Below are positions 18,201 to 26,371 of a stretch of 50,787 nt of DNA, piece after piece. Source of the stretch: an uncultured Bacteroidales bacterium (GTDB lineage: Bacteria; Bacteroidota; Bacteroidia; Bacteroidales; UBA932); NCBI GenBank assembly GCA_947177525.1, contig CAMWUW010000009.1:1-50787 (forward strand). The letters run 5' to 3'. The notes beneath the pieces are model-generated. The model was not told the origin of the DNA. It searched no databases and worked only from the letters and a program-made list of their open reading frames with translations. Both the position numbers and the translations under genes were made by a program. Position 1 is the stretch's first letter. Every line of letters begins with the position of its first letter.

Positions 18201-18541
18201 TGTCACGGGAAAGCAGTTCTTATGTGCTTGGAGAACGTGTCAATGGAAACCAGAGGTACAATACGGTCGATGCCGCTCTGAATGCCAATGTCCCTTGTGC
18301 CGATTATCATGAAGATGATGACGGTGGTGCGACTTGGAGGGCACCGAACCAGAGGGAACTTATGATGATGCTCAACGAGGGACTTTTGAATAAAGAACTT
18401 ACGTTCTCGTGTACAAAAGAAGGATATGGACAAAACGGACGATTTTCATGCTCAAACACGGAGAACATAATGTATATGAATTCAAGTCCTCCAAGTATCG
18501 GGGGGAATCTTGTGGTCCGCTGTGTCCGTGACCTTGAATAG
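15257..18541 (+). CDS. Large DUF4906-like fimbrial lipoprotein, probable tip adhesin
   Basis: This 1094-residue exported protein has a long basic N-terminus, then a hydrophobic core and lipobox-like GFAMGAC with Cys46. In-frame ATGs at codons 4, 11 and 33 leave the exact start open. An early fimbrillin-like domain (about 60-430; VNNIWVGIYDAGPGG, GGRIHLRRVISQVTFNI) is followed by a long C-terminal region. That region has DLDGDGRISPDEVRWYLPAE, an EF-hand-like Asp-rich loop of a kind I associate with Bacteroidales DUF4906 proteins, and ends in paired sequences resembling a lectin-like fold (ATWRAPNQRELMMML; NLVVRCVRDLE). Last gene of the operon and by far the largest, it fits a tip adhesin. The ligand is unknown. 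Confidence 0.72.
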   Translation: MGFMSYLKQNMESNCHKYLYLSLSGRFRSLKAMVLLLAAGFAMGACQREDFGKIEERPEGLPAEVSLRLSLPAMELQTRSLTDDQASAVNNIWVGIYDAGPGGRLKGWHYQEVSHEDRHVLHQLTGIKASSGNAYIVAVANAGANYGMSSLSETQDGTRTNLLELLREADTFEKYKAIAVALHSPSIVEYTDANVVMTGVWSSEPSGTHPGGPGIEPVYIKGGNSVLGGRIHLRRVISQVTFNIRSGAAGLTFRPTSWRVVNNPRMSFLYERADGDADGLTNAPDEITGHLDDSAPNANYGASTPETEVQGSSGGGYSFSFYTYENKRTGNAADYDSREKEYKTADGNNSGIYVALCGDSMQTPDLKNGVNRNNFATFVELTCEVSYLVGGVQRTGTACYTVHLGYMNGDASDFNVRRNYKYIYDMTILGLNQIVLEARSDGSAGEVHPGLEGNVIDATEEIVTVDAHYGAYNISLSNSERARLHYLIEAPYGDGPSKIVEGGYVSKDSGKLPAPDRDNEYYNWIRIKPTAGENILAEYKTSAADEPWYMDDLVGVDAEHRGYGDNTGSLNDDTQRWYTVFINENVYEGDAHPLSDWVNYVNKEMRTVLFLVEDIAVSPDTESRYSKGKYLIRQRSIQTYYSTDLSSYGTSEPTALGVEHINESYGKNIDWQWAARDNTTYLSNSNGRWNMWKFLNNATDAHENSGLGNAEATRNWWCNNALSNTSGRNGTYGLLRYVNARGTDQNTRTGYMKADEEGYAVPALAYYTAPSSTSREQDPQPGNGRYYEASALCMSRNRDLDGDGRISPDEVRWYLPAEGKYERIMLGRNSLVTPIFSVSNGLYYTNPHDEVAVRNNNWGYKGDIGSGNDNQVQFISSDHIKFFPEEGGSYNPNVYVHWAGGNARRYPWNIRCVRNLGVSLDAVTQDPNDDPVEKAYSYDSSLRVFDMTHYYGNSLRAAIDTYIEVHTLLELDKNKTPKKLKVSRESSSYVLGERVNGNQRYNTVDAALNANVPCADYHEDDDGGATWRAPNQRELMMMLNEGLLNKELTFSCTKEGYGQNGRFSCSNTENIMYMNSSPPSIGGNLVVRCVRDLE

Positions 18542-18574
18542 TTTGGCTGGTTCGTCTGCCACCTGATGCAGGCG

Positions 18575-19480
18575 TCATCCTTCCTTTGTCACTTTGTTTT
18601 TTGCCGCCCATTTCCCGGCTGCCTCTATGATTGTGACAAGCAGGAAGCCTGCCGCGGCGAAGAGCACTGCGCTTCCGGTCTGAGGATTCTCAAGAGATGA
18701 GTAGCCTGTGTTGCTCCACGGCCAGACTTTTACGAGTGAACCGATTATAAAGCCTGCAAGGACAATGAGAGTCTCTTTGTTGTACCTTGACAGAAGCCAG
18801 TGGAGGAATCGCGAGAAAGAGAGAAGGCCTACTGCGGCTCCTGCTGCGAATATGCATAATGTCAAAATGTTGTGTCCGACATTTTCACCTGCGGTAAGCT
18901 GCGATATACATCTCATTATATATTCATATTTTCCGAGTATCAGAAGGATGAAGCTTCCTGAAATCCCCGGCAGAATCATGGCACAGACGGCAATGGCACC
19001 GCTGAGGAAGATAAACCATAGGCCGTCCGGGGTTTCCGTCGGTGACAATGTGCAGACCACGACTCCGAGTACGGCACCTGCGGCCAGAAATGCAATGTCT
19101 TTGGGCTTCCATGACGGGATGCCGCGCAGGATGAAGATTGATGATGCGGTGATGAGGCCGAAAAAGAAGGCCCAAGTGCGTATAGGCTGGTTGGCAAGAA
19201 AATATTGCATAAGCCCTGCAAGAGAAATCACGCTCAGACCTATTCCTATAAAGAGGCTCAGCAGAAAGTTTCCGTTGATATGTCTCCAGAAATCTTTCAG
19301 TCTGCCTGCTGCCATCAGCTTGACTGCTTCAGCGTTGATTGAGGCAAGCGAGCCGACGAACTCGTCATAGATTCCCATTATGAAGGCAATGGTGCCTCCT
19401 GATACTCCAGGTATGACATCGGCAGCCCCCATGCAGGCTCCCTTTACCGCTATTGCTGCGTATTTAAAAATATTCTTCAT
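18575..19480 (-). CDS. DUF368 integral membrane protein (undecaprenyl-phosphate translocase family)
   Basis: This 301-residue polytopic inner-membrane protein has about eight helices. The family hallmarks are the two related half-motifs GAADVIPGVSGGTIAF near residues 18-33 and MILPGISGSFILL in the second half, showing the internal repeat of DUF368. Members of this family (PopT) have been linked to recycling of undecaprenyl phosphate across the membrane for envelope synthesis. The start codon directly abuts the stop of the DUF6913-like gene, which follows the kinase gene by 2 bp, so the three form one operon. It converges on the fimbrial operon with 33 bp between. Confidence 0.9.
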   Translation of the reverse strand: MKNIFKYAAIAVKGACMGAADVIPGVSGGTIAFIMGIYDEFVGSLASINAEAVKLMAAGRLKDFWRHINGNFLLSLFIGIGLSVISLAGLMQYFLANQPIRTWAFFFGLITASSIFILRGIPSWKPKDIAFLAAGAVLGVVVCTLSPTETPDGLWFIFLSGAIAVCAMILPGISGSFILLILGKYEYIMRCISQLTAGENVGHNILTLCIFAAGAAVGLLSFSRFLHWLLSRYNKETLIVLAGFIIGSLVKVWPWSNTGYSSLENPQTGSAVLFAAAGFLLVTIIEAAGKWAAKNKVTKEG

Positions 19481-20020
19481 TTATCTTACTTTATCCAAGA
19501 AGTCTGTTATTGCCCTGAAAATGAGGAGCGGACCGTGCTGCCGGTCCTCCGCCTGTTCACCTGTGAAAACCATGTCGTATGGATGGCCTTCATATTCGTA
19601 ACGGCCTATCTTGAACCGCGATTTGGCACATTTCCCCAGAAAATCAATTGTAAAGTCCCCGTTGCCGACGAGAGAGATGAAAATGTCGCTCTGTTCGCCG
19701 AGTAGGTTCATCACTTTGCTTAGGTCCGGCGTGCCGAGCCAGTCCAGCTCTCTTTTCAGAATTGTTGTATTGATGCTTGTAAGCAGCAGTTCATCTTTGC
19801 CTATTTTCCTGAAATCCAGGAAGTATATGCATACTTTCAGCCCTTTTCTCCGGCCCCAGGCGAGGATTTCTTCTCTCAGCATGTCAAATCCGGGGTCTTC
19901 CACATCAACGACTACGTTTACCGTCGACGTATCCGTCAGAGGGATGAACCCGGTGGGAATACGGCTTGCGAATTTTCTGATTTTTTTGCGCCGCAGCGTG
20001 TCTTTGACAAGGTCGAGCAT
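19481..20020 (-). CDS. DUF6913-like conserved hypothetical protein
   Basis: This 179-residue soluble protein has no signal peptide. The N-terminus is basic (MLDLVKDTLRRKKIRKFASR), followed by an alternating alpha/beta pattern (VNVVVDVEDPGFDML, GLKVCIYFLDFRK, SDIFISLVGNGDFTIDFLGK). The pattern resembles the small Bacteroidota family DUF6913, whose function is unknown. It sits between a PfkB kinase and a DUF368 membrane protein in a tight operon (2 bp after the first, 0 bp before the second). I cannot assign a function. Confidence 0.65.
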   Translation of the reverse strand: MLDLVKDTLRRKKIRKFASRIPTGFIPLTDTSTVNVVVDVEDPGFDMLREEILAWGRRKGLKVCIYFLDFRKIGKDELLLTSINTTILKRELDWLGTPDLSKVMNLLGEQSDIFISLVGNGDFTIDFLGKCAKSRFKIGRYEYEGHPYDMVFTGEQAEDRQHGPLLIFRAITDFLDKVR

Positions 20021-20022
20021 GA

Positions 20023-21024
20023 CTATTCTCCGGAAGAGTTGGCTGCAATCAGATTCCGTATTTCCTGTTTGGCTGCCTTCCAGCGCGGGATGTCTATTTT
20101 CGTACCGATTACCTCAACTACTTTTGCCGCTATGACGGAACCTATTTCTCCGCATACCTTCAGCGGCATGCCGAGCGAGTGCGCATACAGGAAGCCTGCT
20201 GCATACGTGTCTCCGGCTCCTGTTGCATCTATAGGGGAGGCCGGCCATGCTTCTATATAGTGGTATTCGTCGCCGCTTTTGACCATTGACCCGTCTTTGC
20301 CGACTTTGACCACGGCTATTTTGCAGTGGCGGGCAATTTCATCAAGCGCAAGCCTCGGTTCCATTTTAGTGAAGGCCTTTGCCTCGCTTTCATTGGCGAA
20401 AACGATGTCCACATATTTCTCGACTATGTCGTGAAGGAAGGCATCGTTGGACTCGACTACGTTGTATGAGGCCATGTCTATGGATATTATGCAGCCTGCA
20501 TCTTTTGCCATTTTGACGGCAGTCCTTATCAGGGCCTGGTTCTGTACGAGGTATCCTTCGATGTGGAAGTAGTCGTATCCGTGGAAATACTCCGGCTTGA
20601 GGTCTTCAGGCACGAGTTCAAGTGCGGCCCCGAGGTAGACTGCAAAGGTGCGTTCCGCATTCGGTGCAGTGATGAATACCATGGCCTTTCCTGAGGAATG
20701 AACTCCTTTGAGCAGGGTAGACTTGATTCCGTATTGCTCCTGGTCACTTTTGAAAAGATGTCCGAGGTCGTCGTCTCCGACCTTGCCTATGAATCCGGAC
20801 TCCATGCCGAATATGGCTGTTCCTGTTATTGTGTTGGCTGCAGAGCCTCCGGCGACAAGCTGTACTCCCATTGGTTTGAGTGTCTGCCATATTTTGTCGC
20901 CAGTCTCCATGTCGACATGCTGCATGCTGCCTCTTGGCAGATGGAACTTTTTCAGAAATGTATCATCTGGAAGCACGGCGAGTATGTCTGTCAGTGCGTT
21001 TCCGATACCTAAAATGGACGCCAT
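20023..21024 (-). CDS. PfkB-family kinase, adenosine kinase-like
   Basis: This 333-residue cytoplasmic ribokinase-superfamily enzyme transfers phosphate from ATP to a sugar or nucleoside. It opens GIGNALTDILA, has the substrate-side GGSAANT (59-65) and GFIGKVGDDDLG (77-88), and the PfkB signature DATGAGDTYAAGFLY (266-280) with predicted catalytic base Asp272. The GNALxD start and overall layout resemble adenosine kinase-like members, but substrate cannot be fixed without structure or assay. It is the first gene of a three-gene operon; a TAACTTTG -7 box lies 27 bp upstream of the start. Confidence 0.9.
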   Translation of the reverse strand: MASILGIGNALTDILAVLPDDTFLKKFHLPRGSMQHVDMETGDKIWQTLKPMGVQLVAGGSAANTITGTAIFGMESGFIGKVGDDDLGHLFKSDQEQYGIKSTLLKGVHSSGKAMVFITAPNAERTFAVYLGAALELVPEDLKPEYFHGYDYFHIEGYLVQNQALIRTAVKMAKDAGCIISIDMASYNVVESNDAFLHDIVEKYVDIVFANESEAKAFTKMEPRLALDEIARHCKIAVVKVGKDGSMVKSGDEYHYIEAWPASPIDATGAGDTYAAGFLYAHSLGMPLKVCGEIGSVIAAKVVEVIGTKIDIPRWKAAKQEIRNLIAANSSGE

Positions 21025-21050
21025 ATCTGTTGTTTTTGCATTAAGAACGG

Positions 21051-21079
21051 CAAAGTTAGCAAACTTTTGGATAAATTTG
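21051..21079. promoter_or_regulatory. Divergent -7 boxes between the PfkB kinase and YbhN-like genes
   Basis: In the 80-bp divergent gap, TAACTTTG on the minus strand (21058-21051) faces the kinase and TAAATTTG on the plus strand (21072-21079) faces the membrane protein gene. Both match TAnnTTTG. The two boxes are 13 bp apart, so the promoters overlap. No clear -33 element is visible for either. Confidence 0.5.
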
Positions 21080-21104
21080 CGGACGGTTTTCAGAAACTGT
21101 TTTT

Positions 21105-22106
21105 ATGGATGTGAAAGTCAAGGAAATATTGAAATATGCAATATCAGCTGCAGTGGCCTGTGTGCTGCTTTATTTCTCGTTCCGGGAGGTGAAGTGGGAC
21201 GATTTTATTCAGGGACTGGAGCAGTGCAGGTGGGGTTATGTCCTGTTGTCAATGCTGGCCGGTGTGCTTGCTTTCTGGCTGCGTGCCGTGAGGTGGCGGA
21301 GGCTGATTGTGCCGATTGACCCTGATACAGGCATGCTTACGGTTTTCAATGCAGTGAATATCGGGTATATTTCTAATTTCGTGGTTCCCCGTATAGGTGA
21401 ATTTGTGCGCTGCGGTGTCGTGAGCCGCAATTCAGAGGGCAGGCGTGCATCGTATGAGGCTGTTTTGGGGACAGTTGTGCTTGAAAGGGCATGGGATCTC
21501 GTGTCTATGTTGATTCTGCTCGTGGTTCTGCTTGTGGCCCGGATGGACATGTTCGGTGACTTTTTTGTGGAGAAGATGCTGGGACCGCTTTCAGAGAAGC
21601 TGAATTTCAGCCTGTGGTGGATTCTGTTCTGCGGTTTGGCTGTGGCTTCCGCCGGAGTCTGGGGGATATGGCGCCTGCATGACAAAAATGTTTTCTGCGG
21701 AAAAATATGGAATTTTTTTGCAGGGCTTTTGCAGGGCTTGTCAAGCTGTCTTAAGATGAAGAGCAAGTGGCTGTTTCTGGCGGATACTGTGCTTATCTGG
21801 AGCATGTATTGGCTGATGGCGGCAGCTACAATGTGGGCCGTCCCGGAATTGGATGGGCTTGGAATGGTTGACGCGCTGTTCTTGTCCATTGTGGGAAGTC
21901 TCGGCTGGATTGTTCCTGTTCCCGGCGGGTTCGGAGCTTTTCATTTTGTTGTCTCCATGGCCCTGTCAGCAATCTACGGCATACCGTTCTCTATGGGAAT
22001 AGTCTTTGCAACCCTGTCCCACGAGTCCCAGGCCGTGACGATGATTCTGTTCGGCGGAGGCTCTTCGCTGTACGAACTTTTCCGCCGCCGCTCCTCCCGC
22101 TCTTAG
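21105..22106 (+). CDS. YbhN/UPF0104-type membrane protein (lysylphosphatidylglycerol synthase TM-region family)
   Basis: This 333-residue inner-membrane protein has about seven to eight hydrophobic helices. Family features are the first-helix region LKYAISAAVACVLLYFSF, the NIGYISNFVVPRIGEFVRC loop, a conserved arginine-rich VVLERAWDL, and the near-C-terminal PVPGGFGAFHFV motif. The family covers the flippase part of MprF and stand-alone homologues with mostly unknown substrates, generally thought to handle lipids. It is transcribed alone, divergently from the kinase operon. No synthase domain is attached. Confidence 0.85.
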   Translation: MDVKVKEILKYAISAAVACVLLYFSFREVKWDDFIQGLEQCRWGYVLLSMLAGVLAFWLRAVRWRRLIVPIDPDTGMLTVFNAVNIGYISNFVVPRIGEFVRCGVVSRNSEGRRASYEAVLGTVVLERAWDLVSMLILLVVLLVARMDMFGDFFVEKMLGPLSEKLNFSLWWILFCGLAVASAGVWGIWRLHDKNVFCGKIWNFFAGLLQGLSSCLKMKSKWLFLADTVLIWSMYWLMAAATMWAVPELDGLGMVDALFLSIVGSLGWIVPVPGGFGAFHFVVSMALSAIYGIPFSMGIVFATLSHESQAVTMILFGGGSSLYELFRRRSSRS

Positions 22107-22225
22107 CTTCCCTCCGCTCTATGCCTTTGCTTTTCTTATTGATCTTGGTTATCCCAGTCGCTATACGGCTGTTCTGCAGCTCAATGCCTGCAGCAAATAT
22201 AGATATAACCGTAGCCGTTTACCAA

Positions 22226-22340
22226 TGCGTGGTGCGCAATCCGCTGTAAATCAGCTGTTTTCTGATATTCGCTGCCCCAAAAACGGGGCAGCGAATATCG
22301 GAAAATGACTGAGAATCAAAGTTTTACATATCACTGTGCG
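22226..22340. repeat. Palindromic element, copy B
   Basis: The element begins TGCGTGGTGCGCAATCC and has a central hairpin: left arm 22258-22278, loop AAAAAC, right arm 22285-22305, paired throughout except for one U.G wobble on the plus strand. The right flank is the least conserved of the four copies. It is 119 bp downstream of the YbhN-like gene. Confidence 0.75.
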
Positions 22341-22405
22341 GATAAGGGCCGAGGAAATCCTTGTACGGGACGGCCGGCAGAAATGCGGCTGTTTTGTACC
22401 TCATG

Positions 22406-22532
22406 CGTTCCAGGTCTATCTTTTTTATGTGACACCTGGCACGCTTGAAAAATATAATGTATTGATTTGTAATTGATTATAAAGTCAGACCGTTCCAGGT
22501 CCTACCATGAGAATGCACACCTGGCACGCCTG
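22406..22532. repeat. Pair of 42-bp direct repeats, each with an internal inverted repeat
   Basis: Units at 22406-22447 and 22491-22532 (period 85 bp) share CGTTCCAGGT, a 17-bp spacer of unrelated sequence and identical length, then CACCTGGCACGC followed by C or T and TG. CCAGGT and ACCTGG are inverted copies, so each unit is a dyad. Function unknown; paired protein-binding sites or remnants of mobile-element ends are possible. Confidence 0.75.
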
Positions 22533-22938
22533 CGTATAGAAATCGGCACCTTTGTGCCCGCTCATTATCATCACTCTTCAGTTTTCAGTCTGACTTCATC
22601 TTATGCAGGCTTCCTGATTCAATCTCTCTCCCTGTTTTAGCCGGTCTTCGTTTTAACTGTTTCCCGTATATGGCGGCTCACTGTTTCAATATAGCCAATC
22701 CTTTGCCTCCGCTGTCTGCCCGGTTTTCGGAATGACGCTCTGCTGCCTCCTCTTCGGAATCCTGCCTTCCGTTGGCGGCCTGTTCTTCGGCCTGCTGCTC
22801 CGCAGGTTGCTCTCCGGAATACCGCTTTGCGTGCCGGCTATGTCTGTATCAGGCAGCATTATAATAATTGGTATACGTTATGTAATTGTGTACATGTATG
22901 GCTGATGCCATTTAATGTAAACTTTAAAAAGCGATAAT

Positions 22939-23196
22939 ATGAAACCATTGATCAGACATCTTGTAGAACAAAAGCGGTTTGAATGCACTGTTGACGGCAA
23001 TGTCGCCTATGTTGAGTATATTGAGCGTTGCGGTACCTTTGACATTGTGCATACGTATGTACCCAAAGCCGTTTCCGGTAGGGGGATAGCTTCGGCTTTA
23101 GTTGCGGCTGCTTATGAATATGCAGACTCCAATAATCTTGCAAAGCGCGGCAGCTGTCCGTATGCCGCCCTCTGGCTTGAGCGGAATACAAAATAA
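22939..23196 (+). CDS. Small GNAT-family N-acetyltransferase (Acetyltransf_CG type)
   Basis: This 85-residue cytoplasmic protein is a minimal GNAT fold. FDIVHTYVPKAVSGRGIASAL contains the acetyl-CoA pyrophosphate-binding loop (SGRGIAS), followed by a helix ending in a CPYAALWLERN block that corresponds to the C-terminal cysteine-proline motif of the short Gcn5-like family. The size matches this family (about 80-100 residues). Acceptor substrate is unknown. It stands alone between two gene-poor stretches, each containing a palindromic element, and is followed by a likely terminator at 23284-23313. Confidence 0.85.
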   Translation: MKPLIRHLVEQKRFECTVDGNVAYVEYIERCGTFDIVHTYVPKAVSGRGIASALVAAAYEYADSNNLAKRGSCPYAALWLERNTK

Positions 23197-23283
23197 TTCT
23201 CTTGTTTTTTGTATTTTGGCACAGGCTTTGCAATATCTTATAACCGGTTAGTTTAGTTGTTAATAATAGGGTTATAGTTTCAG

Positions 23284-23313
23284 ACGGAAGTCGCCGGTGA
23301 CGGTTGCTTCCGT
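23284..23313 (+). terminator. Probable Rho-independent terminator after the GNAT gene
   Basis: ACGGAAG (23284-23290) pairs with CTTCCGT (23307-23313), with further pairing inside, followed by TTTCCCTTT. It is 87 bp after the GNAT stop. Confidence 0.5.
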
Positions 23314-23726
23314 TTTCCCTTTATAGAACTGCTGTATATGCTCTCCGACGACAGGAATCACTGTTCACGGCAAAGTGGCCACCATAAATCCCGATTGTTT
23401 TTCAAATTCAGCATTTCCGCCATAAATAAAGCAGTGCAGTCCTTGGGTACAGATAGCGCAGCGTGTTTTAATCGGTTCATTTGCATGTTTTACGGTGCAT
23501 TTCCTGGTTTGTGTCTGCAAGATGCAAGTGAGTGTAAGCCAAGCGTTTATGTGTTCACGGATGCCGCAAGTCGCGCGGGTACCCATAAATGCATAAATTG
23601 TTGATAGTGATTGTTTTATGTTTTGCAATTCACAAGAGTCCGGATGGCACTGTTCTATATGCGGCGAACATAGCTGTACCCCGTGAATGTGCCCCAATAC
23701 AATATGCCCAACCGTGCATCCGTAAA

Positions 23727-23838
23727 TACGTGGTGTACAATCCGCTGTGAATCAAACATTTCCTGCTGTTCGTTGCCCCAAAAACGACGAGGCGGCGAAC
23801 AGCAGGAAATGTTTAAAAAATCAATGACTTACACTCGT
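23727..23838. repeat. Palindromic element, copy C
   Basis: The element begins TACGTGGTGTACAATCC. In the central hairpin the left arm AAACATTTCCTGCTGTTCGT and following TGCC pair with GGCGGCGAACAGCAGGAAAT and following GTTT. All pairs are Watson-Crick except two U.G wobbles on the plus strand. The right end (CAATGACTTACACTCG) resembles the right end of copy A. It lies between the GNAT and exonuclease III genes. Homology with copy B extends about 20 bp further left. Confidence 0.8.
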
Positions 23839-23954
23839 TTTGCTTCCCTTCCCGCAATCCGGATCCAAGTATGGCATGGGCTTTTGAATTGGGCGACATG
23901 GTTCAGACACACTTGTGGAGTGGCAAGTAACGATGCCGTTCTTTCGGAATATCC

Positions 23955-24740
23955 TTAATGTTCCGGGAATTGCATTGTCAGTTCGACCGGACAATGGTCT
24001 GAGCCGAAAATTCCGGTATGTATCTTGGCGTCTTGAATGAAACCGCGTAGATTTTCTGAAACCACAAAATAGTCGATGCGCCATCCTGCATTCTTTTCAC
24101 GGGCCTTGAAGCGGTAAGACCACCATGAATACACATCCTTCAGTTCTGGATAAAGATGCCTGAAAGTATCTATGAACCCAGACTCAAGAAGCATGGAAAA
24201 CTTTTCCCTCTCCTCATCGGTAAATCCGGCATTCCGCCTGTTGCTCTTAGGGTTCTTCAAATCTATCTCCTGATGCGCCACATTCAGGTCACCACATACT
24301 ATCACACCCATCTGCTTGCCTGCGCTGTTTGTCCTCTGCGCCAGATTGCACAAGTATGCCCTGAAATCATCTTCCCATCTCATCCTGTATTCCAGTCTTG
24401 CCAGGGCGTCCTGTGAATTGGGGACATATACGCACACGAGGAAAAAATCTTCCATCTCCAAAGTTATCACCCTTCCCTCATGGTCGTGCTCATCAATGCC
24501 GATGCCATAGCTTACTGATACCGGTTCATGCTTTGTATATATGGCAGTTCCGGAGTATCCTTTCTTGTCGGCGTAGTTCCAGAAAGACTTGTAGCCAGGA
24601 AACTCCAGGTCCAGCTGTCCGGCCTGCATCTTTGTCTCCTGAATGCAGAGAAAATCTGCATCCATTTCTGCAAATATGTCAGAAAAACCTTTGCTGCAGA
24701 TGGCCCTGAGCCCATTTACATTCCATGATATGAATTTCAT
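23955..24740 (-). CDS. xth: Exodeoxyribonuclease III (AP endonuclease)
   Basis: This 261-residue Mg2+-dependent DNA-repair enzyme of the exonuclease III/APE1 family cleaves abasic sites and trims 3' ends. All family motifs are visible: SWNVNGLRA at 5-13, IQETKM with the metal ligand Glu35, CGDLNVAH with the Asp/Asn pair, WWSYRFKAREKNAGWRIDYF, and the terminal GSDHCPV with the catalytic Asp-His. The length is normal and the N-terminus (MKFISWNVNG) supports the start at 24740. It follows cysS on the same strand after 42 bp and is probably cotranscribed with it. Confidence 0.96.
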   Translation of the reverse strand: MKFISWNVNGLRAICSKGFSDIFAEMDADFLCIQETKMQAGQLDLEFPGYKSFWNYADKKGYSGTAIYTKHEPVSVSYGIGIDEHDHEGRVITLEMEDFFLVCVYVPNSQDALARLEYRMRWEDDFRAYLCNLAQRTNSAGKQMGVIVCGDLNVAHQEIDLKNPKSNRRNAGFTDEEREKFSMLLESGFIDTFRHLYPELKDVYSWWSYRFKAREKNAGWRIDYFVVSENLRGFIQDAKIHTGIFGSDHCPVELTMQFPEH

Positions 24741-24782
24741 CTTCCTTCATTTAAAGACTTGTTCTTCTGAAACCTGGCATTC

Positions 24783-26351
24783 TCAGTCAAGCGTCCATTC
24801 GACGCCGTCCTTTGTATCCTTGATGCTGATGCCGATAGCCTTGAGATCATCGCGGATACGGTCGCTTGTTGCCCAGTCCTTGGCTGCCTTGGCTGCCTTG
24901 CGCTGCTCAATAACCATCCCCATCAGACCGTCTATAGTCTTTGCCGCTTTTCCTCCGCTGCCTTCCTCATCTTTCAGGCCGAGGACTCCTGACACCACAT
25001 TGTCGAACAAATCCACAAGAGCCTGAAGGTCATCTTTGCCCAATACTGTCTTCTTGTCCTTGGCAGTGTTGATGATTTTCACGGCTTCGAAGATGTATGA
25101 CAATGCTATAGGAGTGTTCAGGTCGTCGCACAATGCGGTATATGTGTTTTCGACAATGTCTGCAATCTCATTACTTGCCTTAACTGTTCCTTGGTCCGGA
25201 GCCGTTGAGGTCAGGAATTCTCCGTATTCAAGCATGTTTGCCATGTTGCCTTCCGTTCCTTCCGCTGTAGAAACCACACCTGACTCGCCGGCAAGCTCAC
25301 GCAGGTCCTTAGCTGCCTGGAGCACTCTTTTCAGACCTTTCTCTGCAGCCTGAAGCGCCTCGTTGCTGAAATCCAGCGTTCCGCGGTAGTGGGCCTGCAG
25401 TATGAAGAAGCGCACAGTCATAGGGGAGTAGGCCTGGGCCAGTTTCGGATGTTTTCCGGAAAACAGTTCCGGAAGAGTTATGAAATTGCCCAATGATTTG
25501 CCCATCTTTTTCCCTTCGATGGTAATCATATTGTTGTGCATCCAGTAGTGTACTCCGCTTGTGCCCCTTGAAGCAGTGTTTTGTGCAATCTCGCATTCAT
25601 GGTGAGGAAATAGAAGGTCCATTCCTCCTCCGTGTATGTCGAATTCTTTGCCGAGATATTTCTCGCTCATTGCAGAGCACTCGAGATGCCATCCCGGAAA
25701 TCCGTCGCTCCATGGTGAAGGCCAGCGCATTATATGCTCCGGTGACGCCTTTTTCCACAGGGCGAAGTCGTATGACGCACGCTTATCCTGCTGTCCGTCA
25801 AGTTCCCGCGTCCCCTCCTTTACTTCGTCAAGTGTACGTCCTGACAGGATCCCATATTTGTGGTCTCTGTCATATTTCAGCACATCAAAATATATTGATC
25901 CGTTGCTTTCGTATGCATATCCGGCGTCCAGGATTTTCTGTACTAAGGCTATCTGTTCCATGATGTGGCCTGATGCACGCGGCTCAATTGAAGGCGGTGC
26001 CACATTCAGCTGGCGCATAGCTTCATGGTATCTAAGGGTGCATGCCTGTGCAACTTCCATTGGCTCAAGCTGTTCCAATCTGGCTTTTTTTGCGATTTTA
26101 TCTTCTCCCTCATCTGCATCATGCTCAAGATGTCCCACATCAGTTATGTTCCTGACATAGCGTACCTTATAGCCGAGATGCCTGAGGAGTTTTACGAATA
26201 CGTCGTATGTCACACCTGGTCTTGCATGGCCCAGGTGCGCGTCACCATATACTGTCGGGCCGCAGACGTACAGGCCTACGTGTCCTTCATTGATAGGTGT
26301 GAACAGTTCCTTTTTTCTTGAAAGCGAGTTCGTGATATATAATTCTCTCAT
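24783..26351 (-). CDS. cysS: Cysteinyl-tRNA synthetase
   Basis: This class I aminoacyl-tRNA synthetase charges tRNA-Cys in the cytoplasm. I chose the ATG at 26351 ([17 protein letters not shown], 522 residues). The longer frame from 26486 would add 45 residues encoded by the promoter-repeat region. Visible features are the zinc ligand Cys30 in [19 protein letters not shown], the HIGH-type HLGH at 39-42, the [10 protein letters not shown] zinc block, and the KMSKS-type loop KKMGKSLGN. The C-terminal DALR-like region is a little longer than in E. coli (461 residues), as seen in other Bacteroidota. Two copies of a 28-bp promoter-like block precede the gene. Confidence 0.96.
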   Translation of the reverse strand: MRELYITNSLSRKKELFTPINEGHVGLYVCGPTVYGDAHLGHARPGVTYDVFVKLLRHLGYKVRYVRNITDVGHLEHDADEGEDKIAKKARLEQLEPMEVAQACTLRYHEAMRQLNVAPPSIEPRASGHIMEQIALVQKILDAGYAYESNGSIYFDVLKYDRDHKYGILSGRTLDEVKEGTRELDGQQDKRASYDFALWKKASPEHIMRWPSPWSDGFPGWHLECSAMSEKYLGKEFDIHGGGMDLLFPHHECEIAQNTASRGTSGVHYWMHNNMITIEGKKMGKSLGNFITLPELFSGKHPKLAQAYSPMTVRFFILQAHYRGTLDFSNEALQAAEKGLKRVLQAAKDLRELAGESGVVSTAEGTEGNMANMLEYGEFLTSTAPDQGTVKASNEIADIVENTYTALCDDLNTPIALSYIFEAVKIINTAKDKKTVLGKDDLQALVDLFDNVVSGVLGLKDEEGSGGKAAKTIDGLMGMVIEQRKAAKAAKDWATSDRIRDDLKAIGISIKDTKDGVEWTLD

Positions 26352-26371
26352 GACGATATATTTTGCAATTT

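Larger units (their letters stand above)
22107..22938. other. Gene-poor intergenic stretch of 832 bp
   Basis: No convincing complete gene is present. It contains palindromic element B (22226-22340) and two 42-bp direct repeats (22406-22447 and 22491-22532). There is also a minus-strand open stretch (22848 down to 22681) of about 56 codons, rich in Glu, Gln and Ala, that ends in a stop but has no start codon after the upstream stop. It may be the remains of a lost gene. Confidence 0.6.
23197..23954. other. Gene-poor intergenic stretch of 758 bp
   Basis: Short open frames on both strands here (for example 23338-23604 plus and 23365-23697 minus) overlap each other, lack recognisable motifs and look random. 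The stretch contains a probable terminator (23284-23313) and palindromic element C (23727-23838). Possibly the trace of a decayed gene; I see nothing else. Confidence 0.55.

Noticed and set aside
18708..19370. 220-codon plus-strand frame opposite the DUF368 gene
   Set aside because: Antisense to a family with clear motifs; no signal peptide or motif of its own.
21105..22106. Full MprF lysyl-phosphatidylglycerol synthase
   Set aside because: Only the membrane flippase-like part is present; the 333-residue protein lacks the synthase domain.
23338..23697. Overlapping plus and minus frames of 88 and 110 codons
   Set aside because: The two overlap on opposite strands, neither shows a family motif, and the region looks like intergenic or decayed DNA.
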